Shown in pieces: positions 8,438 through 17,309 of a DNA stretch of 64,000 bases. The notes under the pieces were generated by a model, which had not been told where the DNA came from, did no database searches, and saw only the letters and a list, made by a program, of their open reading frames with translations. Origin of the DNA: Natroniella sulfidigena. Lineage in GTDB: Bacteria > Bacillota > Halanaerobiia > Halobacteroidales > Halobacteroidaceae. Position numbers and translations under genes: made by a program. Location of the stretch: the NCBI RefSeq assembly GCF_023223645.1, contig NZ_JALKBY010000007.1, forward strand, positions 62,001 through 126,000, read 5' to 3'. Numbering within the stretch: the stretch's first letter is position 1; the number at the start of each line of letters is the position of its first letter.

Positions 8438-8953
8438 TTAAAATTGATTATTAATTCTTACCTGTCCTAAATTTTTATACTCATCTTGAACCCAAAATTG
8501 TTGATCTATTTCAAACGGATATAAACCAGCAGAAAGTTCATCAATTCTAATCCACATTCCTCTTTCAATCCCACGAGTATCAATAATTACCTTATCTCCA
8601 TTTCTGACGCTTACCTGAGCAACTCCCCCAGCAAAGTTATCTCTAACTTCTCCATTAACTACTAATTTAGCTTCTGGTAAATCTAACCGCCCTTGAATAA
8701 CAATTCTCATTTGCTCTTCAGGTGCTGAAAAGACCTCCTGAGCAGGTTCACCAAATTGATATTCACTTTCTCCTAGCAATAAACTAACACCTGGTAAATC
8801 TGCAATTAAATCTCTATTAAAATTAAAATCAGGACTGGCCAAAATTATCTGTACTGTAATTAATAATACTAGTCCTACTCCCACTATTCTAAACAATATC
8901 CTTTCGATCACTTTAATTATATCGCTAACAAAACGAAAAAAACGATTAGACAT
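8438..8953 (-). CDS. Single-pass membrane protein of unknown function
   Basis: 171 residues. A basic, amphipathic N-terminus leads into one hydrophobic segment at about residues 20-40 (VGVGLVLLITVQIILA). The rest is a soluble domain rich in beta-strand patterns, presumably outside the membrane. I do not recognise a family. It ends 9 bp before the aro promoter -35 box. The ATG is preceded by AGGGGGCG at about 7-8 bp. It could be an anchored extracytoplasmic domain; no catalytic motif is evident. Confidence 0.7.
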   Translation of the reverse strand: MSNRFFRFVSDIIKVIERILFRIVGVGLVLLITVQIILASPDFNFNRDLIADLPGVSLLLGESEYQFGEPAQEVFSAPEEQMRIVIQGRLDLPEAKLVVNGEVRDNFAGGVAQVSVRNGDKVIIDTRGIERGMWIRIDELSAGLYPFEIDQQFWVQDEYKNLGQVRINNQF

Positions 8954-9094
8954 AGATTACGCCCCCTAAATATAATTCTCTTGCTATAATAATATGCTTG
9001 AAGGAAGGCAATCTATGCCAACTAAACTATAATTTCATCTAAATCATCTAACTTCTTCTCTAAGGGTTGACCACCCCATTAAGTCATAAACAAT

Positions 9095-9265
9095 TCAATA
9101 GGAAAAAGCTGCTTCAATAAATTGGGAAATGGCAACTATAACAATAACAACTGCCAACCAACCTACTAAGTTCCAATAATAGACTGAAAAAATTAATAAA
9201 AAACCAATAATTAATCTAATAATCCTATCCATTTCACCTAGATTTTTCTCAAAATCAAGCTCCAA
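9095..9265 (-). CDS. Small DUF2892/YgaP-like membrane protein, stops at an in-frame UGA
   Basis: TTG start at 9265 with GAGGTG 7 bp upstream gives 56 residues: an N-terminal NLGEMDRIIRLIIGF signature, then two short hydrophobic segments. This is the pattern of DUF2892 transmembrane proteins. The frame meets UGA at 9095-9097, but the same frame continues with IVYDLMGWST and ends at UGA 9044-9046, and that continuation resembles the usual family ending CPLYxLLGxST. UGA falls where the family normally has Cys or Trp. So the gene is either broken, recoded as selenocysteine, or truly shortened. Not in a clear operon; it precedes the 171-residue membrane protein. Confidence 0.6.
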   Translation of the reverse strand: MELDFEKNLGEMDRIIRLIIGFLLIFSVYYWNLVGWLAVVIVIVAISQFIEAAFSY

Positions 9266-9364
9266 TTCTTTTCACCTCAGTATTAAATTCCCCTAATTCC
9301 AACTTGATTATGTAATCATATAGATTAAATCAAACTAAATCTTAGCAAGCTAAAATTGTAAAAC

Positions 9365-9452
9365 AGTTTAAGGCTAAGCCAACCGTTAAAAGCATAAGGG
9401 CTTAGGTTTTACTTAAACTTAAACTTAGACTTAGCCTTAAACTTGATTCCCT
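9365..9452. repeat. Hexamer-armed palindromic repeat, copy C
   Basis: Left arm AGTTTAAGGCTAAGCC, core AACCGTTAAAAGCATAAG, then right arm of AAACTT/AGACTT/AGCCTT hexamers to 9452. The right arm runs into the 3' end of the flavoprotein gene and supplies its stop codon (9437-9439). Confidence 0.85.
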
Positions 9453-10657
9453 ACTACATGTCCCATCGAAAAAGCTGCTTGTAAGTTAAATCCACCTGTA
9501 TAAGCATCAATATCTACTATCTCACCAGCAAAATATAACCCCTCTACTAATTTTGATTCTAAAGTGCTAGGATCAATCTCTTCTGTATCAATACCTCCTG
9601 CTGTAACAATAGCTCGCCTAAACCCTTTCGTTCCAGTAATTGTCAATTCTAAACAGGTCAATAATTCTAATAACTCTCTTCGCTCTTCACGTGTAATCTG
9701 ATTAACAAATTTATCCTCAGGAATAGATGATAAGTTAATCATGATTGGAATCAATCCCTTAGGTAATAAATCACCCAGACTATTTTTAAATTGTTTGCGT
9801 GAATACTTAGCAAAATCCCTCTGTAAACGCTCATCTAACTGCTCAATCGAAAGAGCAGGTTTTAAATTGATCTTCAACTTCAACTCTCGATTTAAGTTAT
9901 TTGCTACCTCACGACTTAACGTTAAGATGATTGGCCCGCTGACTCCAAAGTGAGTAAATAACATCTCTCCAAACTCTTCTCTAACTTCTTCTCCAGCAAT
10001 AGTTAAAGTCACTGTTACATTCTTTAACTTCAACCCTTGTAATTTTGTAACCCACTCTTCTTTAACCTCTAAAGGAACTAAAGAAGGCCTAGTTTTGATA
10101 ATATTATGACCTACTTGCCGGGCCAACTGATACCCATCTCCTGAAGAACCAGTAGTTGGATAAGCTGCACCTCCTACTGCTAACAATATATTTTTCCCAC
10201 TATAGCTATCATTCATAGTCTTGACCCCTTTAACTTCTCCATCAGCAACCATCAACTGCTCAACAGCTTCCTTTAATCTAACTTCAACTCCATTTTCTTT
10301 AATAAATCTTTTTAATGCTTCTACTATATCACGAGCTGAATCAGAAGTAGGGAAGACCCTCCCACCCCGTTCCACTTTAGTCTCAACTCCCAACTTAGAA
10401 AAAAATTCTCGCAATTGCCAGTTAGAAAAAGAGTAGAGGCTGCTATATAAAAACTTCCCATTCCCAGGGAAATTCTCAATTATCTCTTCTACATCACAGT
10501 CATTAGTCAAATTACATCTTCCTTTTCCAGTAATTAATAGCTTTTTTCCCAGTTGTTCATTCTTCTCTAACAGTAATACCTTCTTTCCTCTTTGAGCAGC
10601 ACAACCTGCTGCCATCATTCCTGCTGCTCCACCACCAGCTACGATTAAATCGTACAT
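9437..10657 (-). CDS. HI0933/YhiN-type FAD-dependent oxidoreductase
   Basis: 406 residues. The N-terminal dinucleotide fold has AGGGAAGMMAAGCAA (residues 7-21) and LLITGKGRCNLTN near 40, a YhiN hallmark. The middle contains LAVGGAAYPTTGSSGDGY near 160, and the C-terminus GGFNLQAAFSMGHVVG closes the FAD site. Family members are flavoproteins of poorly defined substrate; some reduce bile-acid-like or unsaturated compounds. The last few codons lie in palindromic repeat C, so the true ancestral C-terminus may have been altered. ATG is preceded by GAGGTGG. Confidence 0.9.
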   Translation of the reverse strand: MYDLIVAGGGAAGMMAAGCAAQRGKKVLLLEKNEQLGKKLLITGKGRCNLTNDCDVEEIIENFPGNGKFLYSSLYSFSNWQLREFFSKLGVETKVERGGRVFPTSDSARDIVEALKRFIKENGVEVRLKEAVEQLMVADGEVKGVKTMNDSYSGKNILLAVGGAAYPTTGSSGDGYQLARQVGHNIIKTRPSLVPLEVKEEWVTKLQGLKLKNVTVTLTIAGEEVREEFGEMLFTHFGVSGPIILTLSREVANNLNRELKLKINLKPALSIEQLDERLQRDFAKYSRKQFKNSLGDLLPKGLIPIMINLSSIPEDKFVNQITREERRELLELLTCLELTITGTKGFRRAIVTAGGIDTEEIDPSTLESKLVEGLYFAGEIVDIDAYTGGFNLQAAFSMGHVVGNQV

Positions 10658-10870
10658 TTAAAACCACCTCGCCCTTCTAGTTTATAGTTTAAAAGATTTA
10701 CACTAAATTGATATTAAGCTTAACTTTTAAAATTAAAAAATTACAATTTAAACCTTAAAATCAAATCATTCTCATTTGAGGTATTAAAATTACGTATAAA
10801 ATCCTCCACTTCCACCGCAATCGCATAAATTCTTTGGGTAAAATCAAAACATTACAATCTAAAAATTTAT
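10658..10870. other. AT-rich spacer upstream of the flavoprotein gene
   Basis: No ORF or clear promoter. It contains AATTGATATTAAGCTTAA at about 10706-10723, the same left-end sequence that precedes other palindromic elements in the window. Confidence 0.5.
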
Positions 10871-11050
10871 CATGAGGGGTGTTTCGCAGTGACATCTAGA
10901 TTTTTTCGTCTAGCTTCTTGATGAGTCGAGAAATGAATAAGAGTATGAATTAGCTAATTTCCCCATTTTAAATTAGCTTGCTCTTATTTATTCGCAGACG
11001 AATCTTAGAAGCTTAGAAAAAATCTTTCCAAACGAGAAATGCCCCTCATG
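10871..11050. repeat. 180-bp imperfect inverted repeat (MITE-like)
   Basis: Starts CATGAGGGGTGTTTC and ends GAAATGCCCCTCATG, with arms of about 80 bp that match with gaps (shared AGATTTTTTC, AAGCTTCT, AAATAAGAG and AGCTAATTT blocks) and a short CCCCATTT centre. No reading frame of note. Either a non-autonomous mobile element or a long structured RNA hairpin. Confidence 0.8.
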
Positions 11051-11112
11051 GTTCAAATCAAAAGTTACACATAATTGTAATTAGAAATAAAAAAGCAGCC
11101 CGTAAATACGAG

Positions 11113-11811
11113 CTACTGGATTTTCTTGATTGCATTTTTAGCTGCCTTTTGCTGTGCCTCTTTTTTACTAGATCCAATACCAACACCTAATACCTCATCT
11201 TCAAAGATAACTTGAACAGTAAATTCTTTATTATGATCTGGCCCTTCCTCTTTAACTACCGAATACTCAGGGCGTGAATTGGAATTTTGTTGGATCAACT
11301 CTTGCAATAAAGTTTTGTAATCTTGAATATGCTCCCCTGCTTCAACGGTCATAATATCTGCAGTTAATAATTCTAAAATAAATTTCCTGACAGTTTCTAA
11401 ACCTTGATCTAAATAAATACTTCCTACTAATGCTTCAAAAGCATCTGCCAAAATAGAATCTCGCTTTCTTCCTCCTGTAATCTCTTCACCTTTACCTAAC
11501 AATAGATAATTACCTAGGTTAATCTCCTTAGACTTTTCAGCTAATACTGGAGCACTGACTACTACAGATCTAATCTTAGCTAATTCTCCTTCAGGATGTT
11601 CGGAATATTTATCAAAAATATACTCACTAATTACTAAATCTAAAATAGCATCTCCTAAAAACTCCAGTCGCTCGTTATTTTTCAAATTTTGATTTCTATT
11701 CTCATTAGAGTAAGACTTATGAGTAAGAGCTCTTTTTAATAATTCTTCATTTTCAAATTCAACCTCAATCTCTTGCTCTAACTTTTTAACTTTTTGCTTA
11801 TCGAACTCCAT
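11113..11811 (-). CDS. rnc: Ribonuclease III
   Basis: Cleaves double-stranded RNA in rRNA and mRNA processing. 232 residues with the signature NERLEFLGDAILDLVIS (about residues 45-61), the second acidic site near LADAFEALVGSIYLD (about 120-134), and a C-terminal dsRNA-binding domain from about 160 with GIGSSKKEAQQKAAKNA. It is the last gene of the fatty-acid operon, 17 bp after fabF, a common Firmicute order. ATG follows AAGGTG. Confidence 0.96.
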   Translation of the reverse strand: MEFDKQKVKKLEQEIEVEFENEELLKRALTHKSYSNENRNQNLKNNERLEFLGDAILDLVISEYIFDKYSEHPEGELAKIRSVVVSAPVLAEKSKEINLGNYLLLGKGEEITGGRKRDSILADAFEALVGSIYLDQGLETVRKFILELLTADIMTVEAGEHIQDYKTLLQELIQQNSNSRPEYSVVKEEGPDHNKEFTVQVIFEDEVLGVGIGSSKKEAQQKAAKNAIKKIQ

Positions 11812-11828
11812 ATTATCAACACCTTATA

Positions 11829-13073
11829 TTAAGCATTATACTCTTTTATGATAATGGTAGCGTTTTGACCTCCAAATCCTAATGAATTAGATAAAGCTAC
11901 CTTTACCTCCCTTTCTTTAGCTTCATTTGCTGCATAATCAAGGTCACATTCTGGATCTACATTTTCATAATTAATGGTAGGTGGGATGGTATTATTTTGA
12001 ATAGCTAAAGCTAAAGCAATAGCTTCTATTCCTCCTGCTCCCCCTAACAAGTGTCCAGTCATTGACTTAGTAGAACTTACTATTAACTGCTCAGCATGCT
12101 CTCCAAAGACCTTTTTAATAGCTGCTGTTTCCAACTTATCATTAGCAGGTGTAGAAGTTCCATGAGCATTAATATAATCCATTTCTGTTGGATCAATATT
12201 ACCTTCTTCTAGAGCCATCTCCATCGCTCTAGCAGCACCTTCACCACCAGGAGCTGGAGCAGTAATATGATGAGCATCAGCAGACATACCATATCCAGCT
12301 ACTTCAGCATAGATTTTAGCACCTCTAGCTTGAGCATTTTCTAAAGACTCCAAAATTAAGACTCCAGAACCTTCACCCATTACAAATCCATCACGTTCTG
12401 CATCAAAAGGTCGACTGGCCGCTTGTGGATTCTCATTATTAGTACTCATTGCTTTCATAGCACAAAATCCAGCACAAGAAGCAGGAGTAATCGCTGCTTC
12501 AGTTCCACCAGCAATCATCATTTTAGCATCTCCACGCTTAATAATCTCAAAAGCATCACCTAAAGCATTAGTTCCCGAAGCACAAGCAGTTACTGCTGTT
12601 ACATTTGGCCCTTTAGCTCCAGTATGAATAGAGACTTGACCAGCAGCCATATTAGCAATCATCATTGGGATAAAGAAGGGACTGACTCGATTTGGCCCTC
12701 TCTTTAATAACCTATTATACTGCTTTTCAAAAGTTCCTACCCCTCCAATACCTGAACCGATCAAAACTCCAATTTCATTCTCATTTTCTTCATTAATTTC
12801 TAACTCTGCATCTTCAAGAGCCATTTTCGCTCCAGCTACAGCAAATTGAGCATAACGATCCATTCTCCTAGCTTCTTTACGATCTACTCCAAAAGATTCA
12901 ATCTCAAAATCATTAACCTCAGCAGCAATTTGAGTTTTATATTCACTAGCATCAAAATGAGTAATAGTGTCAACTCCTGATTTCCCTGCTACTAATGAGG
13001 ACCAATAATTCTCAATTCCATTCCCAATAGGAGAAATGACCCCCATTCCAGTTATCACTACACGATTAGTCAT
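11829..13073 (-). CDS. fabF: Beta-ketoacyl-ACP synthase II
   Basis: Elongates acyl-ACP with malonyl-ACP in type II fatty-acid synthesis. 414 residues. The nucleophile lies in [12 protein letters not shown] (Cys near 165), and the two catalytic His are in [13 protein letters not shown] (near 306) and [15 protein letters not shown] (near 342). N-terminal [14 protein letters not shown] is typical. Its start overlaps the end of the preceding FabK-like gene by 8 bp, so the two are translationally coupled. ATG follows GGAGGGAA. Confidence 0.97.
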   Translation of the reverse strand: MTNRVVITGMGVISPIGNGIENYWSSLVAGKSGVDTITHFDASEYKTQIAAEVNDFEIESFGVDRKEARRMDRYAQFAVAGAKMALEDAELEINEENENEIGVLIGSGIGGVGTFEKQYNRLLKRGPNRVSPFFIPMMIANMAAGQVSIHTGAKGPNVTAVTACASGTNALGDAFEIIKRGDAKMMIAGGTEAAITPASCAGFCAMKAMSTNNENPQAASRPFDAERDGFVMGEGSGVLILESLENAQARGAKIYAEVAGYGMSADAHHITAPAPGGEGAARAMEMALEEGNIDPTEMDYINAHGTSTPANDKLETAAIKKVFGEHAEQLIVSSTKSMTGHLLGGAGGIEAIALALAIQNNTIPPTINYENVDPECDLDYAANEAKEREVKVALSNSLGFGGQNATIIIKEYNA

Positions 13074-14034
13074 CTTTTGTATTCCCTCCTAAGTACTCTT
13101 TAGCTTCTTCAATTAGATTTTCAAATATTTGTTTGACAGGTAATATTTCATTTAATTGATATGCTTTCTCACCAGCAAATACTAGACCTTGATCCATATC
13201 TCCACTTTGAGCTTTTATTAAGGATTCCATAATACAGAACCTCCGCGAACATTTTTTCAAACAGAGATAGTCACAAGATGTATCTAGTTCATCATCCTCT
13301 ACCTTATTTAAAAATTCATTCCTCAAAGCTCTTCCAGGCAAACCAACTGGGCTATCTATAACAACTCCATCTTCTGGAGTAGCATTCATATACAATTCTT
13401 TAAATTCATCTTCAACTTCACATTCTTCACTAGCCACAAATCTAGATCCCATCTGAACTCCATCTGCTCCCATTTCTAATACTTCAGCTATATCTTGACC
13501 ATCCATAATTCCCCCAGCAGCAATAACCGGAATTTCAACTTCATCGACAATCTTTTCAATTAATGATTTCATTGGTTGATCAGTACCTAAATGACCGCCA
13601 GCCTCTTTTCCTTCTACCACAATTGCAGAAGCTCCCAATCGTTCAGAAATTTTTGCTAATTTTACTGATGATACAATTGGAACAATTTCAACATCGCCTT
13701 CTTTTCCTAAGGAGAATAAATCACGAGAAAATCCTGCTCCTGCCACTATTAAATCAATTCCTTCACTAATAGATGCATTAACTAACTCTTTAAATTCATT
13801 GATTGCCACCATAATATTTACACCAATAATTCCTGTAGATAACTCACGTGCCCGTCTAATCTCTTTTTTAATCTCTTCTACTGTTAAGCCAGAACCAGCT
13901 ATTAATCCTATCCCACCTTCATTAGCTACAGCTGCAGCTAAGGGAGCAGTAGAAACTTTAACAGCCATACCACCTTGAACAATGGGCACCTCAGCTACTA
14001 AATCGCCTATTCTTAATTTAGGTAATTCCAACAT
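13066..14034 (-). CDS. FabK/nitronate monooxygenase-family flavoprotein with Cys cluster
   Basis: 322 residues, TIM-barrel FMN family: [25 protein letters not shown] near 20, [10 protein letters not shown] near 145, [12 protein letters not shown] near 173 and [13 protein letters not shown] near 193. It is a second FabK-like protein in the same operon. It differs by a C-terminal insert with four closely spaced cysteines (C254, C258, C262, C267) set among basic residues, which the canonical FabK at 16346-17293 lacks. A metal or Fe-S site is possible (inference). It may be an alternative enoyl-ACP reductase or a nitronate/quinone oxidoreductase. Tight coupling to fabF argues for a role in lipid synthesis. 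Note the N-terminal [12 protein letters not shown] extension. Confidence 0.8.
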   Translation of the reverse strand: MLELPKLRIGDLVAEVPIVQGGMAVKVSTAPLAAAVANEGGIGLIAGSGLTVEEIKKEIRRARELSTGIIGVNIMVAINEFKELVNASISEGIDLIVAGAGFSRDLFSLGKEGDVEIVPIVSSVKLAKISERLGASAIVVEGKEAGGHLGTDQPMKSLIEKIVDEVEIPVIAAGGIMDGQDIAEVLEMGADGVQMGSRFVASEECEVEDEFKELYMNATPEDGVVIDSPVGLPGRALRNEFLNKVEDDELDTSCDYLCLKKCSRRFCIMESLIKAQSGDMDQGLVFAGEKAYQLNEILPVKQIFENLIEEAKEYLGGNTKDD

Positions 14035-14067
14035 TATTCCCCCAGTTTTAATTTATTAATGGATAAA

Positions 14068-14096
14068 GCCCCCGTTTATAGTTCTATAAACGGGGC
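14068..14096 (-). terminator. Intra-operon hairpin between acpP and the FabK-like gene
   Basis: Stem GCCCCGTTTATAG with its complement and a 3-nt loop, followed on the minus strand by only TTTAT. With acpP upstream it may act as a partial terminator or 3' stabiliser that raises acpP mRNA over downstream genes. Confidence 0.6.
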
Positions 14097-14121
14097 ACCA
14101 TCCATCCAAACAGATTATAGA

Positions 14122-14352
14122 TTATAAAGCATTTTCAATATAATCTACTGCATCTTGCACAGTTCCAATATCTTCTGCATCCTCATCAGGAATCTCAATA
14201 TCAAATTCCTCTTCAAATGCCATAACAACCTCAACAATATCTAAAGAATCAGCTCCTAAATCATCAATGAATGAAGCCTCTGGAGTTACTTCATCAGCAT
14301 CTACGCCTAATTCTGTAACAACAATCTCTTGAATTTTTTCTAAAGTATCCAT
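14122..14352 (-). CDS. acpP: Acyl carrier protein
   Basis: Carries growing acyl chains on a phosphopantetheine arm. 76 residues, very acidic, with the attachment site [11 protein letters not shown] (Ser about residue 36). The start is set at ATG 14352: it has AAAGGAGG 8 bp upstream, whereas the GTG nine bases earlier lies inside that ribosome site. Located between fabG and the second FabK-like gene. High expression would be expected and fits the hairpin that follows it. Confidence 0.97.
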   Translation of the reverse strand: MDTLEKIQEIVVTELGVDADEVTPEASFIDDLGADSLDIVEVVMAFEEEFDIEIPDEDAEDIGTVQDAVDYIENAL

Positions 14353-14379
14353 TCCTGTCACCTCCTTTCAAAAGATCAG

Positions 14380-14541
14380 TTGATAGTTTATAATTGATAA
14401 TTGATAGTTAAAATCTAATTCAAGAACTTGAAATCATATAACTTATAACTAAACTTCTTAAACTAAATCATAGATTTGTTTTGATTTTATTTTTTAACAT
14501 TTTCAAACTATACACTATAAACTATCAATTATCAACTGCTT
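14380..14541. repeat. Palindrome with TTGATAGTT-type tandem arms
   Basis: Left arm AGTTGATAGTTTATAATTGATAATTG with similar units, right arm the inverted copy (about 14508-14540), separated by about 90 bp that also contains smaller palindromes. Sits between fabG and acpP inside the operon, so it would fold in the mRNA. Related arms recur at 22205-22317. Confidence 0.7.
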
Positions 14542-14545
14542 TTAT

Positions 14546-15295
14546 CTACATTGTCATTCCACCATCGACTCTAATAACTTCACCAGTAATATATTTTGCA
14601 CCTTCACTTGCTAAAAATAAAGCTGTGTCAGCAACATCTTCAGGCTGACCGAAACTATTAGCAGGAATTACACTGAGCATTTGTTCTACTACCTTATCAG
14701 ATAATTGATCTGTCATTGCAGTCTCAATAAACCCGGGAGCAATTGCATTAGCAGTCACTCCTCTAGGGGCCAACTCCTTAGCAACAGACTTAGTAAAGCC
14801 AATCAGCCCTGCTTTAGAAGCAGCATAATTAGATTGCCCAGCATTCCCCATTAAGCCAACAACAGATGAAATATTAATGATTCTACCACTACGTTGCTTC
14901 ATCATTATTCTACTGATAGCTTTAGTAACATTAAATGCTCCTTTCAAATTAACATCTAACACAGCATCCCAATCTTCTTCTTTCATTCTAAGTAATAATG
15001 TATCTCTAGTAATTCCAGCATTGTTGACTAAAATATCGATCGTATCAAATTCTTGCTTTACTTCTTTAACCATACCCTTAACTTCTTCCATCGCAGTTAC
15101 ATCTGCTTGTAAAGCAATTGCCTCTGCACCTAAATCTTCAATCTCTTCAACTACCTGCTGAGCACTTTCTGCTTCATCAGCAACTGGATAATTAATTACT
15201 AGTTTAGCACCTTCTTCAGCCAACTTCAGAGCAATTACCTTTCCAATTCCTCGTGAACTACCAGTAACAAGTGCAACCTTCCCCTTTAATGACAT
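14546..15295 (-). CDS. fabG: 3-Oxoacyl-ACP reductase
   Basis: NADPH-dependent reduction of 3-oxoacyl-ACP, a short-chain dehydrogenase. 249 residues from the ATG at 15295, which has AGGGGAG 8 bp upstream; the earlier GTG is too close to that site. Motifs: TGSSRGIG (residues 12-19), NNAGIT near 90, catalytic Ser in ISSVVG near 140, and YAASKAG near 153. Follows fabD after about 65 bp. Confidence 0.96.
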   Translation of the reverse strand: MSLKGKVALVTGSSRGIGKVIALKLAEEGAKLVINYPVADEAESAQQVVEEIEDLGAEAIALQADVTAMEEVKGMVKEVKQEFDTIDILVNNAGITRDTLLLRMKEEDWDAVLDVNLKGAFNVTKAISRIMMKQRSGRIINISSVVGLMGNAGQSNYAASKAGLIGFTKSVAKELAPRGVTANAIAPGFIETAMTDQLSDKVVEQMLSVIPANSFGQPEDVADTALFLASEGAKYITGEVIRVDGGMTM

Positions 15296-15360
15296 TTCTT
15301 TCACTCCCCTGCTCTTTCATTATATATTTTACCTAATCACCCATCTTATATAACCACAAG

Positions 15361-16290
15361 TTACAACTTTTTCAATGTCTTATTTAAAGAACGCAGATCT
15401 TGTACATTTAATGCTGTTACACTGCGGTCAATCCTTCTCATAAAGCCTTTTAATACTCGACCCGGGCCAACCTCAATAAAAGTATCTACACCTGCATCGA
15501 TCATCTGGCGAATAGATTCTTCCCAGCGTACTGAACCGCTAAGTTGTTCAATTAAAGCAGCTTTAATCTCATCTACTTCAGTAGTAATCTCTGCTTTAAC
15601 ATTAGGTACAAGCGGTACTTGAGGTGTCTTAAACTCTATTGTTTCAAATTCTTGGGCCAACTTCTCCCCAGCAGATTCCATCAAACTGGAATGAAAAGGA
15701 CCACTGACATCTAACATAACCGCTCTTTTGGCTCCTGCCTCCTTAGCCAATTCAGCCGTCTGTTCAACCGCCTTCTTCTCACCAGAAATAACGACTTGGC
15801 CTGGACAGTTAAAATTAGCTACTTCTACTAGACCATATTTACTTCCTGCATTACAGACTTCTTTTACCTCATCTGCTGTTGAACCAATAATTGCAGCCAT
15901 TGTACCTTCACCAGAAGGGTCTGCTGCTGCCATCAACTGTCCTCTCTTTCTGACCAATTGCACAGCATCAGTTAAATCTAATACTCCAGCAGCAACCAAA
16001 GCAGAGTATTCACCAAGACTATGTCCAGCAACTAGATCAGGTTCAATTCCTTTTTCCAGTAATAACTTATAAACACCAATACTAGTAGCTAAAATAGCCG
16101 GTTGAGTATTACTTGTCTCCTTCAACTCATCCTCTGGTCCTGAAAAACATAATTCCGATATATCTATCTCCAAAGCTTGATCTGCTTGCTTAAAAACTTC
16201 TTTAGTCACTTCAAACTCCTGGGCCAACTCTGCTCCCATTCCTACTTCTTGTGAACCCTGCCCAGGAAAGATAAATGCTATTTTCCCCAT
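15361..16290 (-). CDS. fabD: Malonyl-CoA:ACP transacylase
   Basis: Loads malonyl from CoA onto ACP. 309 residues from ATG 16290 (GGAGGGAG upstream). FPGQGSQEVGMG lies at residues 7-18, nucleophile Ser in GHSLGEYSALVAAGV near 90, and the second catalytic His in SGPFHSSLM near 200. C-terminal FIEVGPGRVLKGFMRR is typical. Third enzyme gene after fabH and fabK in the operon. Confidence 0.96.
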   Translation of the reverse strand: MGKIAFIFPGQGSQEVGMGAELAQEFEVTKEVFKQADQALEIDISELCFSGPEDELKETSNTQPAILATSIGVYKLLLEKGIEPDLVAGHSLGEYSALVAAGVLDLTDAVQLVRKRGQLMAAADPSGEGTMAAIIGSTADEVKEVCNAGSKYGLVEVANFNCPGQVVISGEKKAVEQTAELAKEAGAKRAVMLDVSGPFHSSLMESAGEKLAQEFETIEFKTPQVPLVPNVKAEITTEVDEIKAALIEQLSGSVRWEESIRQMIDAGVDTFIEVGPGRVLKGFMRRIDRSVTALNVQDLRSLNKTLKKL

Positions 16291-16345
16291 CTTATCTCCC
16301 TCCAAACTATATCATCACTAGTTACAAATTACTAATCACCAGTCA

Positions 16346-17293
16346 CTACTCTTCAATCAACTCACAACTTGTTTCTAAAACATCTTCAGCAACAGCCACA
16401 ACATCAGCGATAATATCAGCAGCTGATTCTTCTTTACTGATCATTCCTGCTACTTGTCCAGCCATTACAGTTCCTTCATCAACATCTCCATCAATCACAG
16501 CTTGTTGTAAACGACCTATCCCTAACTCTTCAATCTTTTCCTTAGAAATATTTTCCTGTTCCATTTTTTCAATCTGGCGGGTCAACTTATTCTTTAAATT
16601 CCGAACAGGATGTCCAGTAGAACGAGCCGTCACAATTGCATCTCTATCCTTAGCTTTAATGATAGCTTCTTTGTAATTATCATGGGCAATACATTCTGTA
16701 GCACAAACAAACCTAGTTCCTATTTGAGCCCCAACAGCACCCAATGACAATACAGCTGCTAAACCACGACCATCTGCAACTCCACCCGCTGCAATAACAG
16801 GAATATCAACAGCATCAACAATCTGAGGTATTAAAGCCATTGTAGTCAACTGACCAATATGACCTCCTGCTTCATTCCCCTCAGCAATTACAGCATCAAC
16901 ATCAAACCGGGTCATTCGCTTAGCTAAAGCTACTGAAGGAACTACCGGAATAACTTTGGCCCCGATCGCCTTTAAATCTTTAATATATTTACCAGGATTA
17001 CCAGCACCTGTAGTTACAACAGCCACTTCTTCTTCAACAATAACTTCCATAACTTGATCAACATGAGGTGATAGTAACATTACATTAACACCAAATGGCT
17101 TGTCTGTTATCTCTTTGACCTTTTGAATCTCTTCTCTAACTACATCAGCTGGTGCATTCCCCGCTCCAATAATACCTAAACCACCAGCTTCTGAAACAGC
17201 AGCTGCTAACTCTCCAGTTGCAACCCAAGCCATTCCTCCTTGAATAATTGGATATTCGATATCTAGTAGTTTACATAGTTCAGTTCTTATCAT
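16346..17293 (-). CDS. fabK: Enoyl-ACP reductase II
   Basis: FMN-dependent reduction of trans-2-enoyl-ACP, the last step of each elongation cycle; it stands in for FabI. 315 residues. YPIIQGGMAWVATGELAAAVSEAGGLGIIG near the N-terminus, GNEAGGHIGQLTTM near 140, VIAAGGVADGRG near 170 and GAVGAQIGTRFV near 187 match FabK closely. A K/Na-dependent FabK-type pathway implies insensitivity to triclosan, by family knowledge. Between fabH and fabD. Confidence 0.92.
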   Translation of the reverse strand: MIRTELCKLLDIEYPIIQGGMAWVATGELAAAVSEAGGLGIIGAGNAPADVVREEIQKVKEITDKPFGVNVMLLSPHVDQVMEVIVEEEVAVVTTGAGNPGKYIKDLKAIGAKVIPVVPSVALAKRMTRFDVDAVIAEGNEAGGHIGQLTTMALIPQIVDAVDIPVIAAGGVADGRGLAAVLSLGAVGAQIGTRFVCATECIAHDNYKEAIIKAKDRDAIVTARSTGHPVRNLKNKLTRQIEKMEQENISKEKIEELGIGRLQQAVIDGDVDEGTVMAGQVAGMISKEESAADIIADVVAVAEDVLETSCELIEE

Positions 17294-17309
17294 TTTTATA
17301 ATTCCCCCT

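Noticed and set aside
14877-15161. Plus-strand open frames inside fab, aro and other genes
   Set aside because: Antisense shadows of well-supported genes, without ribosome sites or recognisable domains.
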